Position numbers and translations under genes: made by a program
Assembly (NCBI GenBank): GCA_030848705.1
Contig: JAUIZM010000016.1
Span: 682,001-746,000, forward strand
Source: Heracleum sosnowskyi
Taxonomy: Eukaryota; Streptophyta; Magnoliopsida; Apiales; Apiaceae
DNA length: 64,000 nt
Direction of reading: 5' to 3'
The notes under the pieces: generated by a model
Databases searched by the model: none
What the model was told of the DNA's origin: nothing
The model's input: only the letters and a program-made list of their open reading frames with translations
Shown here: positions 34,205 to 45,139 of the stretch, one piece after another
Layout: each line of letters opens with the position of its first letter
Numbering within the stretch: the first letter of the stretch is position 1

Positions 34205-36612
34205 TGTCTATGAAAGTGGATTCTTTGACTAACTATGGAGTTCAGCAAGTGGCTAGTGTTTGTGAGCTATGTGCAGGTGCACATGACATGACTCAATGTG
34301 CCATATCTAATGAATCAGCGCAGTTTGTGAGCAATTTCCAGAGACCACAGCAGCCAGTGCCTAACACCTATCATCCTAATAACAGGAACCATCCTAACTT
34401 CAACTGGAGTAACAATCAGGGTGGTATGCAACAACCACAACAGCCGTATCAGCAGTTATAGGGCCAGCAGTATGGAGCTAAACCATTCAATTCTTCTGGT
34501 TTCCAACAGCAGTATGCTCCAAGGCAACCATATCAACCACCAGGGTTTCAACAACCATCTCATGGCAATGTTGGTCAGTCGTCCAATGAAAAATCTGAAT
34601 TGGAAGAATTGAGGCTAATGTGCAAGAGCCAAGCTGTTTCCATCAAGACTCTGGAGAATCAGATCGGTCAGATTGCCAATGCGTTGTTGAATAGACCACA
34701 GGGAACTCTCCCTAGTGATACGGAAGCTAATCTAGGCAAACGGGAGGCCAAAGAACATGTAAAAGCAGTTACCTTGCGATCTGGAAGGGTTATGAATGAT
34801 CAGAACTCAGAAACAGCGCAAAACGAAGAAAATTTGAAAAATCAGCAGAATGTAGAGCGCGCCCGTACTGTTCACAGCGCGCCCGCGCCACCCCTTCTGC
34901 CAGAAAATGAAAAATTTGAGGAAAAAGCTGATCAATTGGGAAACGATCTGGAAAAGAGTGACCATTCTACTGAGAAACCTACTCCAAAGCAAGCTACAGA
35001 GAGCAAGGAAGTTTATCCTCCTCCGCCATTCCCTAAACGTCTTCAGAAGCAGAAACTAGATAAGCAGTTTGCTAAATTTCTGGAGGTTTTCAAGAAGTTC
35101 CATATCAATATACCTTTTGCGGAAGCTCTAGAACAAATGCCGAGCTACGCAAAGTTCATGAAGGGTACTCTCTCACGGAAGTTGAAACTCGAGGAGTTGG
35201 AAACCATTGCTCTAACAGAAGAATGTAGTGCTATTCTACAGCAGAAGTTACCTCCTAAACTGAAGGATCCAGGGAGTTTCACCATACCGTGCACTATCAG
35301 CAATCTATCTTTCAACAAGTGCTTGTGTGACTTGGGAGCTAGTATTAATCTGATGCCGTTGTCTGTCTTCATGCAACTTGGGCTTCCTGAGCCTAAACCT
35401 ACTACTATGTCTTTACAGCTGGCTGATCGGTCGATCACATATCCAAGGGGTATAGTGGAGGATGTTTTGGTTATAGTGGATAAGCTCATTTTTCCTGCTG
35501 ATTTTGTTATTCTGGATTTTGAGGAAGACAAGAAGATTCCTATTATCTTGGGAAGACCGTTCTTGGCTACAGGCCGTACTTTGATAGATGTGCAGAAAGG
35601 AGAGCTCACAATGAGGGTACATGACCAGAATGTCACTTTTAATGTCTTCAATGCAATGAAATTTCCTACAGAGGAAGAAGAATGTTTTAAAGTGGATCTG
35701 GTTGAGTCCGCAGTATACACGGAGATTGAGCAATTGCTTAAGTTAGATACCTTGGAGAAGGTACTGATAGGGGATTCTGAGACTGAAGATGAAGAAAGAG
35801 AAGAGCAACTGCAGTACTTGAATGCATCTCAGTGGAAAAGGAAAACTGACATGCCATTCGATTCTCTTGGAATAGCAGAGCTGAAGAAGTCTCAGGAGCG
35901 TCTCAAACCATCTATTGAAGAAGCTCCTACACTTGAACTCAAACCACTACCGGAGCACTTGAGATATGCTTTTTTAGGTGATGCATCTACGTTACCTGTA
36001 ATTATTGCATCTAACTTGTCAGGTAGTGAAGAAGAAAAACTTTTGCGAATTCGGAGAGAGTTCAAATCAGCAATTGGTTGGACCATAGCGGATATCAAGG
36101 GAATCAGCCCTTCGTATTGTATGCATAAGATTCCGCTGGAAGAAGGAAGTAAACCAACTGTCGATCCTCAAAGGCGTCTTAATCCTATCATGAAAGAGGT
36201 AGTGAAGAAAGAAATTCTTAAGTGGCTGGATGCAGGAATCATCTATCCTATTTCAGACAGTTCATGGGTGAGTCCAGTGCAATGTGTGCCTAAGAAAGGA
36301 GGCATGACAGTAGTTGTTAACGAGAAGAATGAACTCATCCCTACTCGTACAGTTACAGGGTGGAGAATTTGCATGGACTACCGAAAGCTGAATAAAGCCA
36401 CCAGAAAAGATCACTTCCCTCTTCCGTTCATTGATCAGATGTTAGACATGTTGGCTGCCCATGAATTCTACTGCCTTCTAGATGGTTATTCAGGTTACAA
36501 TCAGATCTGTATTGCTCCAGAAGATCAGGAGAAGACCACATTCACATGTCCTTTTGGCACTTTTGCGTTCCGTCGCGTTTCTTTCGGACTCTGTGGTGCA
36601 CCTGCCACCTTT
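34205..36612 (+). pseudogene. gag-pol: A gag C-terminus, protease and RT N-terminal part
   Basis: This continues the gag frame after B. It contains CELCAGAHDMTQC (a degenerate knuckle-like Cys/His block), a Q/P-rich tail, an in-frame TAG (34459-34461), then continues in the same frame. A conserved coiled segment SIKTLENQIGQIANALLNRP is typical of Athila. The linker near 34855-34890 is encoded by two copies of the GC-rich cassette. Then comes the protease (LCDLGASINLMPLSVF; catalytic DLGA in place of DSG/DTG, and the IILGRPFLATG flap block). RT follows, with RICMDYRKLNKATRKDHFPL and LLDGYSGYNQI, and stops at TAG 36613-36615 within the conserved APATF-RCMMAIF block. Both TAGs are in frame with what follows. 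Confidence 0.88.
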
Positions 36613-36615
36613 TAG

Positions 36616-38823
36616 AGGTGTATGATGGCCATCTTCTCAGATATGATTGGCATAAATGTGGAGGTGTTCATGGATGACTTCTCAGTTTTTGGAACTTCAT
36701 ATGATGTGTGCTTACAGAATCTAGGCATGGTGCTGAAAAGGTGCGTTGAGACCAATCTGGTGCTCAACTGGGAAAAATGTCACTTCATGGTACAAGAAGG
36801 AATCATTCTTGGGCATAAGGTATCTAGCAAGGGGCTTGAAGTGGATAAGGCCAAAGTGGAGACGATTGAAAATCTTCCTCCACCAATCTCAGTTAAGGGA
36901 ATTCGCAGTTTTCTTGGTCGTGCGGGTTTCTATAGGCGATTCATTCAAGACTTCGCCAAAATCTCTAAACCCTTATGTAATTTGCTGAAAAAAGATATTC
37001 CTTTCAAGTTTGATGAAGATTGCTTAGATGCTTTCGAGCTTTTGAAGAAGAAGTTGACTACAACACCTATTATTACTACACCTGATTGGGGTGAACCGTT
37101 TGAGTTAATGTGTGATGCTAGTGACTATGCGGTGGGAGCTGTTCTTGGTCAAAGAAAGAACAAATTGTTCCATGTGATCTACTATGCTAGCAAAACCCTT
37201 AACGATGCACAACTTAATTACACTACTACAGAGAAGGAGCTCTTGGCAGTTGTTTACAGTTTCGAGAAATTCAGGTCGTATTTTCTTGGGACGAAGGTAA
37301 TAGTCTATACTGATCATGCATCCATTCGATATCTGATTTCGAAGAAAGATTTAAAGCCTCGGTTGATTCGTTGGGTTCTTTTGCTTCAAGAGTTTGATTT
37401 GGAAATTAAGGATAGAAAGGGTACAGAAAACCAGGTAGCAGATCATCTGTCACGGTTGGAAGACCACGGTAATAATTCATGGGATAAAACTCTAATCAAG
37501 GAATATTTTCCTGATGAGCAACTTTTTGGGGTGCAAGATGAAGAACCATGGTTTGCAGATATTGTGACTAATATCATCCCTTCGGAATTCTCTTATGCTC
37601 AAAGGAAGAAGTTTCTACATGATGTGAAGTGGTACCGTTGGGACGAGCCATTCTTATTCAGGCAGGGAGCTGATCAGATGATAAGAAGATGCATTCCATA
37701 TAGTGAAACTGAGGGTGTTTTGCGTGATTACCATTCCACCACTTATGGAGGTCATTATGGTGGGGAGAAGACAGCTACTCGAGTACTTCAGGCGGGTTTT
37801 TACTGGCCGACTCTGTTTAAAGATGCTCACCAGTTTGTGTTGAGATGTGATCGATGCCAAAGGGTTGGTAATATCTCTAGGAGGAACGAGATGCCTCTTA
37901 ATATGCTGCTTGAAGTGGAGATTTTCGATGTTTGGGGAATCGATTTCATGGGACCATTTATTTCTTCATGCAATAATCAGTACATTCTGTTAGCTGTGGA
38001 TTACGTTTCTAAGTGGGTCGAGGTAAAGGCTTTACCGACCAATGATGCTAAAGTGGTGCTGAGTTTTCTGCATAAGCAAATTTTCACGCGTTTCGGAACT
38101 CCAAGGGTAATCATCAGTGATGAGGGTACGCACTTCTATAACCGCAAGTTCACAGCCTTAATGGCTAGGTATAATATCAATCATCGTGTTGCTACTGCTT
38201 ATCACCCTCAAACAAATGGTCAAGAAGAGGTTTCCAACAGGGAAATCAAGCGCATTCTAGAGAAAGTGGTAAATCCTTCAAGGAAGGATTGGTCGTTGAA
38301 GCTAGATGAAGCTGTTTGGGCTTACAGAACATCTTACAAGACACCGTTGGGTATGTCACCGTTTCAACTGGTATATGGCAAGGCTTGTCATTTGCCTGCC
38401 GAGCTAGAGCACAAGGCATATTGGGCATTGAAGAAGTTGAATTCTGATATGTCAGCTGCAGGAGAGAAAAGAATGCTTCAGATTAACGAGTTGGATGAGT
38501 TTCGTCTACAGGCTTATGAAAATCACAAGTTATACAAGGAGAAGGTCAAGAGATGGCATGAGAAAAAGTTGGTGCACAAGTCGTTTGTGTCTGGTCAACT
38601 AGTTTTTCTTTTCAACTCTCGTCTCAAACGTTTTCCAGGGAAACTTAAGTCAAGGTGGTCGGGACCATTCACGGTAAAAACAGTGTTTCCACATGGTGCA
38701 GTGGAAATTTTTGATAAGTCACCGGATCAAGCATTCAAGGTAAATGGGCAGAGGTTGAAACCATATTTTGGTGAAAGTGTGAATCGCGAGGCGGAGACCG
38801 CGGTTCTTGTTACGACTGATTAA
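36616..38823 (+). pseudogene. pol: A pol: RT C-terminal part, RNase H and integrase
   Basis: This part is in frame with the preceding one, separated only by the TAG at 36613. RT catalytic motif VFMDDFSVFG lies at about residue 15-25 from the ATG at 36622. The RT thumb follows with GIRSFLGRAGFYRRFI, then RNase H with FELMCDASDYAVGAVLGQ, TTTEKELLAVVYSFEKFRSY and VYTDHASIRYL. The integrase has an HHCC zinc site (HSTTYGGHYGG ... CDRCQRVG), catalytic residues in WGIDFMGPF, IISDEGTHF and NGQEEVSNREI, and a C-terminal SRWSGPFTVKTVFPHGAVEI block. It ends at TAA 38821-38823. There is no chromodomain, as expected for Athila. Apart from the upstream TAG this 733-codon part is open. Confidence 0.9.
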
Positions 38824-39163
38824 GCAAATGGATTCACGTCAAGCTATTAACGTAAAACAAGCGCTTCGTGGGAGGCAACCCACGCAATTGTTGTAGTATT
38901 GTTCTGTGTTTAAAAAAAATGAAAAAAATTCTTTTGACAGAATGTGGAGCGCGCCCGCGTGTGGGGTTCTGCTAGAAAAGAATAAATAAAAAAAATGAGA
39001 AAAAATAAAAAAAAATGGATTTTTAGTAGTTATTTCCCCTATTTAAACCTAATCCTACCCATTCCCATCCCTTCTCTTTACAAACCCTAGCCTCCCACTA
39101 TCTCTTTCATCCTCTATTCACACACCTATACACACAATTACATACATTTCTACATCTAAATCC
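38824..39163 (+). other. A spacer between pol and the envelope-like ORF
   Basis: The spacer holds a hairpin (38867-38884), A-rich tracts, a splice-acceptor-like TTCTTTTGACAG ending at 38940, and one GC-rich cassette copy (38947-38960). The leader before the ATG at 39164 is unstructured and pyrimidine-rich. Confidence 0.55.
38867..38884 (+). other. Conserved post-pol hairpin of A
   Basis: CGTGGG, loop AGGCAA, CCCACG form a perfect 6-bp stem about 45 bases after the pol stop, in the context GCGCTTCGTGGGAGGCAACC. I recall the GTGGGAGGCAACCCAC core as recurrent in Athila-type elements of many plants. Its role is unknown to me. Confidence 0.65.
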
Positions 39164-40340
39164 ATGGCACCACCAAAGAGAGGTCGATTTGCTGGAAGTA
39201 GTAGAACTTGCCGCTCTTCATCTGAAGAGGAATCGAGTATGGGTTCTGGGGGAGAGAAATTCACTACACCAGAGGCACAGACTGAGTTTACACGGTTGAT
39301 GTCTAAGGCCGTGGCCAAGGAAAGGGGGTTTTTGCCACAACCTACGGATGGGTATTTGTTTCGTATGATTACAGCAAAGGGTTGGGAGAGTTTTTGTGAA
39401 GCACCGGAACCGGTCCCATTGAGTATTGTGCGGGAATTTTATGTCAATGCGAAGGTCGATAAGAATGGGTATAGTGTGGTTCGGGGCTTTACTGTGGACT
39501 ACACTGCGAAGGCTATTCATCGGGTTCTGAATTTTCCGAGGAAAAAGAGGGGAGACGAGGATTGGTCTTTGAAGACCCGGGCGAATGTGGATTTAGAGTA
39601 CATCGTCGGGGATCTGTGTGTTCCGGGTACAGCTTGGAAGTATAGGCCTGGCACCACTGAGCCGGTCACTTTCCCGGCTTCTGCGATGAACAGGTATGCT
39701 AGGGCTTGGAACATGTTTATGTGTGCTAACATTTTGCCGTCTTCACACTCGCATGAGGTTAAAGTTGACAGGGCTATTATTCTATGGGGAATTCTGAATG
39801 AGGAGTACATTGATCTTGGGGCTCTCATTCATAGGAATATTCTGAGGTTCTTGCGAGGTGGTACAACGGGGGCGATTCCTCATGCCTCTGTTGTAACCAA
39901 ACTTTGTACATCGGTAGTTGTCCGTTGGTCCGAGGAGGAGCAGCTTCAGTTACCTAGTGCTCCTATTGATCACTCGACGATCGCAAGGTTGGAGGACTGG
40001 ACATGCGGCGCTCCTGATTACTCCGGATTGTGCTATACTGATTTTTATGAAGAGGGAGGCGATGCTCCGTCTCGTGAGCCTGCAGCACAGATGGGGGGTC
40101 CATCTGGGATTCAGCGAGAGGTTGATAGGGCTGGTTTTGGGGATGCTCAGTATAGGCGGCTGACTCGGCGTATAGACGCCATGCACGACATCAATCGCCG
40201 CTTTGCTTAGGACTTGACTCAGGCTTTAGGTACTGCATTCCGAGCCACTGGAGTTGATATTGCTTGGCCTGATTTTGGAGTTGATTCTGTTTATCCACCA
40301 TCGGATACACCACCCAAGGAGGGTGGTCCTGCTGAGGATT
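39164..40340 (+). pseudogene. A envelope-like third ORF (Athila type), one premature TAG
   Basis: An ATG at 39164 starts a 348-codon frame ending at TAG 40208-40210. The same frame continues open for another 43 codons to TAG 40338-40340, so the first stop looks like a nonsense change. Residues ~60-240 carry the block shared by plant Athila third ORFs (often annotated as a putative plant transposon protein domain), with GWESFCEAPEPVPLSIVREFY, VRGFTVDYTAKAIHRVLNFP and an SRYARAWNMFMCANILPSSH-like helix. I see no signal peptide or strong membrane segment, so envelope function is only positional. It could be translated from a spliced mRNA, since an acceptor-like site lies at 38940. Confidence 0.82.
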
Positions 40341-40395
40341 AGGTACTCTCTGCACTTTCCTTGTTATTACCTTCAAAGAGTACATTGAATACTTT

Positions 40396-40406
40396 AAGTT
40401 TGGGGG
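40396..40406 (+). other. Internal polypurine-tract-like copy in A
   Basis: AAGTTTGGGGG is followed by TGATAA, as in the true polypurine tract and LTR start at 53941. A second internal copy is at 53171-53181. Confidence 0.6.
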
Positions 40407-40436
40407 TGATAATTAAGGAATAGTAGTGTGTGTGTT

Positions 40437-40480
40437 CATATAGGATTCATATAGGATTCATATAGGATTCATATAGGATT
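40437..40480. repeat. 11-bp tandem repeat CATATAGGATT x4
   Basis: There are four perfect head-to-tail copies, followed by a partial CATAT. They lie in the 3' untranslated part of A. Confidence 0.9.
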
Positions 40481-41324
40481 CATATTGCATATGTAGTTAG
40501 ATCATTCATATCTTTGCATAACTGTTCATATAGAGGATTATGTTTGCATAATGGTTTATATATTATGTGAGTCCATTTAGTTGCATTTGCATAGCATATT
40601 TCATGATCCCGTAGGATTTGGCTATTTCCGTTGGTGAGTCGACGTTGAGTGGAGTATGGTGATGATGAATAGAGGGTTGATTTAAGTTCCTAGGAATTGA
40701 CTTGCATGCCAGAAACAAATCAATTACATAAGTCTCATTGGTTGCTGTAATATCCGTGAATTTTATTATTTGATTAAATGATATATTTAATCTAAAATAT
40801 TTATGTTGGAATATTGGAATATTATTATATGATATTTAGTGTGTGATTATGTGCTAAATGGTGAGTCGGAAGCCCCTTTCAAAAAATTTCGTCATTTGGA
40901 ATTTTCTTCAAATTTGAGCCGTTTTGATAATTCAAGAGCCCCGTTGAAATTTCGTACATTCATTTTTAATTCTTCGTCTTTCGTATTCGAATCGTTATCG
41001 AAAGGGTTATGGGATTCTATTTAACCCTACCTATTTGATTCTGCAAATTAATTTCAATTTTTGATCCGAAAAAGGAAAAATCGTTCCGAACCCTAATTGC
41101 TTAAGGGGACGGATTTATCGTTCTATATCAATATTGAAGTTGTTATAGCCCTAGTATTCTTGAGCATTAGTTATATAATGATATATATCAATTTGGATAA
41201 TCATCAACCTTTTTAACCCCTTATTTTTAGTAAAACGTGTTTTTGACCTAATTAGGGTTTTTAAACGATCTAACGAATCAATATCGATCCAAAAATGTTA
41301 TTTGGGGTATTATTTTTCCAGAAA

Positions 41325-41333
41325 TATAAAAAG
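41325..41333 (+). promoter_or_regulatory. TATA box of the H LTR
   Basis: TATAAAAAG is followed about 25-30 bases later by CTTCATAACCCTAG, a plausible start region with a telo-box-like element. The twin is at 50357-50365. Confidence 0.55.
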
Positions 41334-41526
41334 ACCAATCAGACTTCATAACCCTAGCAATTCTTCAGAAATTACTCAAAAATATTCGAAATTCCCAAAA
41401 ATTATTTTGTGTTCTTGATCTTCAATCAATTCGTTCTAAGGGTTATTGAAGTCCAAATTTGAAGTTCTTATACTCAAATCAAAGCCCCAAAAATCTAGTT
41501 TCAGAATCTTCCAACCTCATCATCAT

Positions 41527-41535
41527 CTGGTAAGT
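41527..41535 (+). promoter_or_regulatory. Candidate splice donor in H R/U5
   Basis: CTGGTAAGT is a near-consensus 5' splice site about 200 bases after the TATA box. Acceptor-like sites lie at the start of the accessory ORF (TTGCAG, ends 44175) and just before the gag ATG (TTATTCATCAG, ends 45135). Splicing is inferred. Confidence 0.4.
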
Positions 41536-44029
41536 ATTCGATTTTATATTGATTTTACAAGTTTCGAATTAAAATTAGGGTTCTTAATTAATTTGGGGAT
41601 TTTCATTCTGTTGATTCTCCGTTCAATTGGTTGCTTCTAACATGTTCCTAGGGTTCTAATTAGCAAGAATCCATGCTTTAATTCCATGTTTAAGTTCAAT
41701 TTAGTCGGGTTTGATTTTCGGGTTTTGACCCGATTTCTTCTTTCGATTCGTACGTTCTTGATATTGATCTGACATTGTTTTTGATAAAGGGCTTTGATTG
41801 TATGAGTTATAAGCTTTATTTTGGTATATTAATCTTTGAGTTTCATGTAGGATTTAAGTAGATCGGGTTTCCGGCCGAGGTCGTCGCCGGCGAGTTCTTT
41901 GAATGAATTCTGGGCACGATTCCGGCATGGGACAGATGTGTGTGTATGTGGGTTGTGTTTGTCTTGCAAAAGCGAACAAAAGCCCTATGGTTTGGTTTTG
42001 TTTTGATCGGAAACGGCGAAGTCCGGCCACCGGACGCCGGCCGGATTCTGGAAAACCCAGATTCCGGCGGGTTGTTCTTGGTGACCCGGATTCGTTCTTC
42101 CCGACCCGTTTACCCGATTTTTCGACCCGGTTTCAATCTTCAAAACCCTAATTCATTTTCAGAAAACTGTTTTTGAATTTTATTTTTAAATTTAATTCGA
42201 AAATAGTTTAAAAACTTTAAAAATTCATATGTTTATTTTAAAAATATATTTTAATATCAGAAAAATTCTGATAAATTATATTTATTATTTTAAATCCGAA
42301 AATTGATTAAACTTAATTATTTTAATTATTTTTAATTAATAATTAATTTATTAATTAATTGGTTAATTCTTTTAATCAATTAATTCTTAAAAATTAATTA
42401 TTAATTAGATTTACTTAATTAAAAATTCAGTTTAATTATTTTCAAGCCTATTTATTTATTTAAAAATAGTTTGAGCATTTAAAGAGTGTCAATTAATTTT
42501 ATTAATTGATTTATTTTCATTTAAATGTTTATATTGGATTTAAAAATCCGATTTTTGATTTAAAAATTAGTAATGACTTATTAAAAATTCAAATGAGTTT
42601 CAGACGATGTTTTAAAAATATTTATAAGTGCAATATGGTTCATATTAATTGTGTGTTGTGTTTTATAGTCTGTATATGCCCGTGCTAGGGCAAATATCTG
42701 AGTTTTAAATATCGTAAATTATACCGGACGTCCGATACGTACCCGGTTACTTGTTTAAATGTGATTATTGATTGAATAAGTGTCGAGAGTAGAACGAGAA
42801 TAGTTAGACTTATTGTAATGAGTTGTTTAATTATAGAATCGAGTTCCCGGAGCAAGGGAAAGGGGAAAGTAGAGTGAGCAGAGTCGATCCGACAGCAGCT
42901 TAGACCAGGCAAGTATATGTGCCTTTACTTGTGATAAAAATTATTATTGTCTTGATTACTTGAATACCGTTATCCCCAGAACAATTCAAATTATCCATCT
43001 TTTAACCGCATTTGGACAACTGATTCCATTTCCTTAGAAATTCTTGATTCTTTGATTTGATCTGCATCGGAAACCCTTATTTCCAATTTACTTGATTATT
43101 GTTTACCACCTATTGTTGCTATTTATCATCCTTTGATTATCATTGACAACCTTTGATTATTTGACTTCCATCTTGACTACCAATTACGGTTATTGATTAA
43201 CGATTACCAATATTGATTACCTTATTGAATGAGTACACTGTACCATTGAAACTACTCCATGATCCTTTCTCGATCTTCGTTGATACTGAACAGTTGAAGC
43301 TCTTTTGCAATTACTATACATTCAGTTTATCTTATTGAGCATGTTATTGTTTATACCCTATTATAGAATTGGCATGTGTTTTTAAAAATGGACCAGTAAT
43401 TGGTCGGAATAACGTAAGGCCCAGATTGGCCTGGGATCCAGTAGAGGACTATGACATGAGCTAGTCCGGGGTTGATGCGTGGCTGGCCAGCAGCACAACC
43501 TTTGATTTGAATAAAATGTATAAGCCAAATTCTAATTCTTTACTTCAATCATTATTGATACAAAGCATGTGTTAGCTAAATATTGTTGATTCTGATATCT
43601 TAAATTCATATCCTTACAACTGTGATAGAAATGATTCGTTGATGTTTGCTGAGCAATTTTGGCTCACTCTTGCTTGTTGTTTTCTAACCCTATTCCAGTG
43701 AAGCGAGAGTATGAGTTGGCATAGCGTGACCGATAGTTCACCAGCAGTCAGGAGAGCCCCTCGAGTCACTGTTATTGGCAGGGTAGTTGTTGTTTTGCTT
43801 TTCTAGATTTAATGTCTAGATTTGAACTTTAGTTGTGATGTAATAACTCTGATAAAACTGGTTTGTAATAATAAAAGATTGTAGTAGCTTGTGTTCATTG
43901 CCATAATCTGGATGCGGTCTTGGTCAAGGGGTAATTGTGTCTTTATATATATTATGCATGTGTTAAATAGTATTCCGTTGGTCGGATGACTCCTCAAATC
44001 TGTACCCCGGGTTTGGAGGGCATCACAGT

Positions 44030-44041
44030 TGGTATCAGAGC
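44030..44041 (+). other. Primer-binding site of H (initiator tRNA-Met)
   Basis: TGGTATCAGAGC lies two bases after the LTR end and is complementary to the 3' end of plant initiator tRNA-Met. Confidence 0.95.
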
Positions 44042-44169
44042 AACAGGTTATGGCATTTGAAACAAGTTAGGACTTAGGGTCCAGGATAACATAGAGAGTT
44101 AGGAATTCACGTAAGGATATTAGGAGGTCAACTAGGGATATTACGTGTAGTAATTAAATGTGGTTATAA

Positions 44170-44721
44170 TTGCAGCCCCCTAGTTCTAGTTCAGACTCAG
44201 ACCCTTTCGAGGATACGATAGCAGAGATACCTACACCCGTTGAGAGAGCAGGACCGTCTCGGCCAGTGCGATATCAGCCTAGGCATCAGGACCCAGTAGT
44301 CAGGAGAGATCAGATACCTTGTCCTATTCCACTCCGACAAGTAGCCCCAGCACCAGCATCTCAGGCATCAGTTTGTGGGCCTTTGTATCAGTTATGTGAG
44401 CCACCAGTTCCACACCATGTATATCAGAGGGTGAGAAGAGAGAAGGATTTCCTTTATGGACAGGTTATGGAGATGGGTAGGATTCGTTCGATCGAGGCAG
44501 CCGCTGTCAGAGAGAGAGACAGACTTAGAGATCAGATGAGAGACATTCAGATGAGGTTTAGGGTTACGAGGACTTTGGTTGAGACTCGATTGCATGGATT
44601 AGCTTCTAGTCGAGAGGGAGAGACAGTAGCAGGGATGAGACAGATTTTGGATTATGCGATGAGTGAGATTGCAGAGGTTTCAGGACCCCCGTTATGGCCG
44701 GCAGGAGCAGGTGATCTGTGA
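44170..44721 (+). CDS. H accessory ORF upstream of gag (no ATG)
   Basis: This open frame of 183 codons lies between the primer site and gag. It opens at TTG right after a stop, with a splice-acceptor-like TTGCAG across its first codons, and its first in-frame ATG is near residue 99. The N-terminal third is acidic/serine-rich, then proline-rich (SSSSDSDPFEDTIAEIPTP, then RPVRYQPRHQDP). The second half is a charged helix with regular E/R and leucine spacing (RIRSIEAAAVRERDRLRDQM), which suggests a coiled coil. I do not recognise a family. It could be an exon joined to the donor in the LTR, or a remnant ORF. The reading frame being open in a young element is the main support. Confidence 0.45.
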   Translation: MQPPSSSSDSDPFEDTIAEIPTPVERAGPSRPVRYQPRHQDPVVRRDQIPCPIPLRQVAPAPASQASVCGPLYQLCEPPVPHHVYQRVRREKDFLYGQVMEMGRIRSIEAAAVRERDRLRDQMRDIQMRFRVTRTLVETRLHGLASSREGETVAGMRQILDYAMSEIAEVSGPPLWPAGAGDL

Positions 44722-45139
44722 GCAGGTATCGGTAGCAGACAGATGTGACATGGATGTATGGTTCTAGATAGTTAGTATATAGATGCATATTGTAGAATCA
44801 GCAGTGCACCGGGCTTATAGGAACGCCTCGGGTTGTTGTTGCATTTTTGTTGTTGTATTGCTGGTCGGCAGTTATGGTTCAGCCATGATATATTTTCTTT
44901 TGAAGCGTTCTACGCTTGTACTGACTCTATCTATATATATATGATAAACCTCTTTTATAGAACTGTATTTATTCCCATGTCATTCATTTCCAGCATCATA
45001 ACTGTTATTCTACTTATTGCAATGAGTGTATCCATACACCGTTGAGAAGATCTGTAAACCTTCGAGATATCAATTGTGATCCTTCCTTCTCTTATATGAA
45101 CTGTTTGATTAAGCCAATTATTGTTTATTCATCAGCGAT
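44722..45139 (+). other. H spacer before gag
   Basis: No convincing ORF is seen. The stretch ends with a pyrimidine-rich acceptor-like TTTATTCATCAG four bases before the gag ATG. Confidence 0.5.

Larger units (their letters stand above)
40746..44027 (+). repeat. H 5' LTR
   Basis: This 3282-bp copy contains a TATA box at 41325, several AACCCTA (telo-box-like) words, a perfect GTAAGT splice donor at 41530 and a CG-rich CCGG patch around 41860-42130. It ends at CATCACA before the primer site. Confidence 0.95.

Noticed and set aside
35145..35733. Antisense frames of 191 and 106 codons in A pol
   Set aside because: They are shadows of the well-supported plus-strand protease frame.
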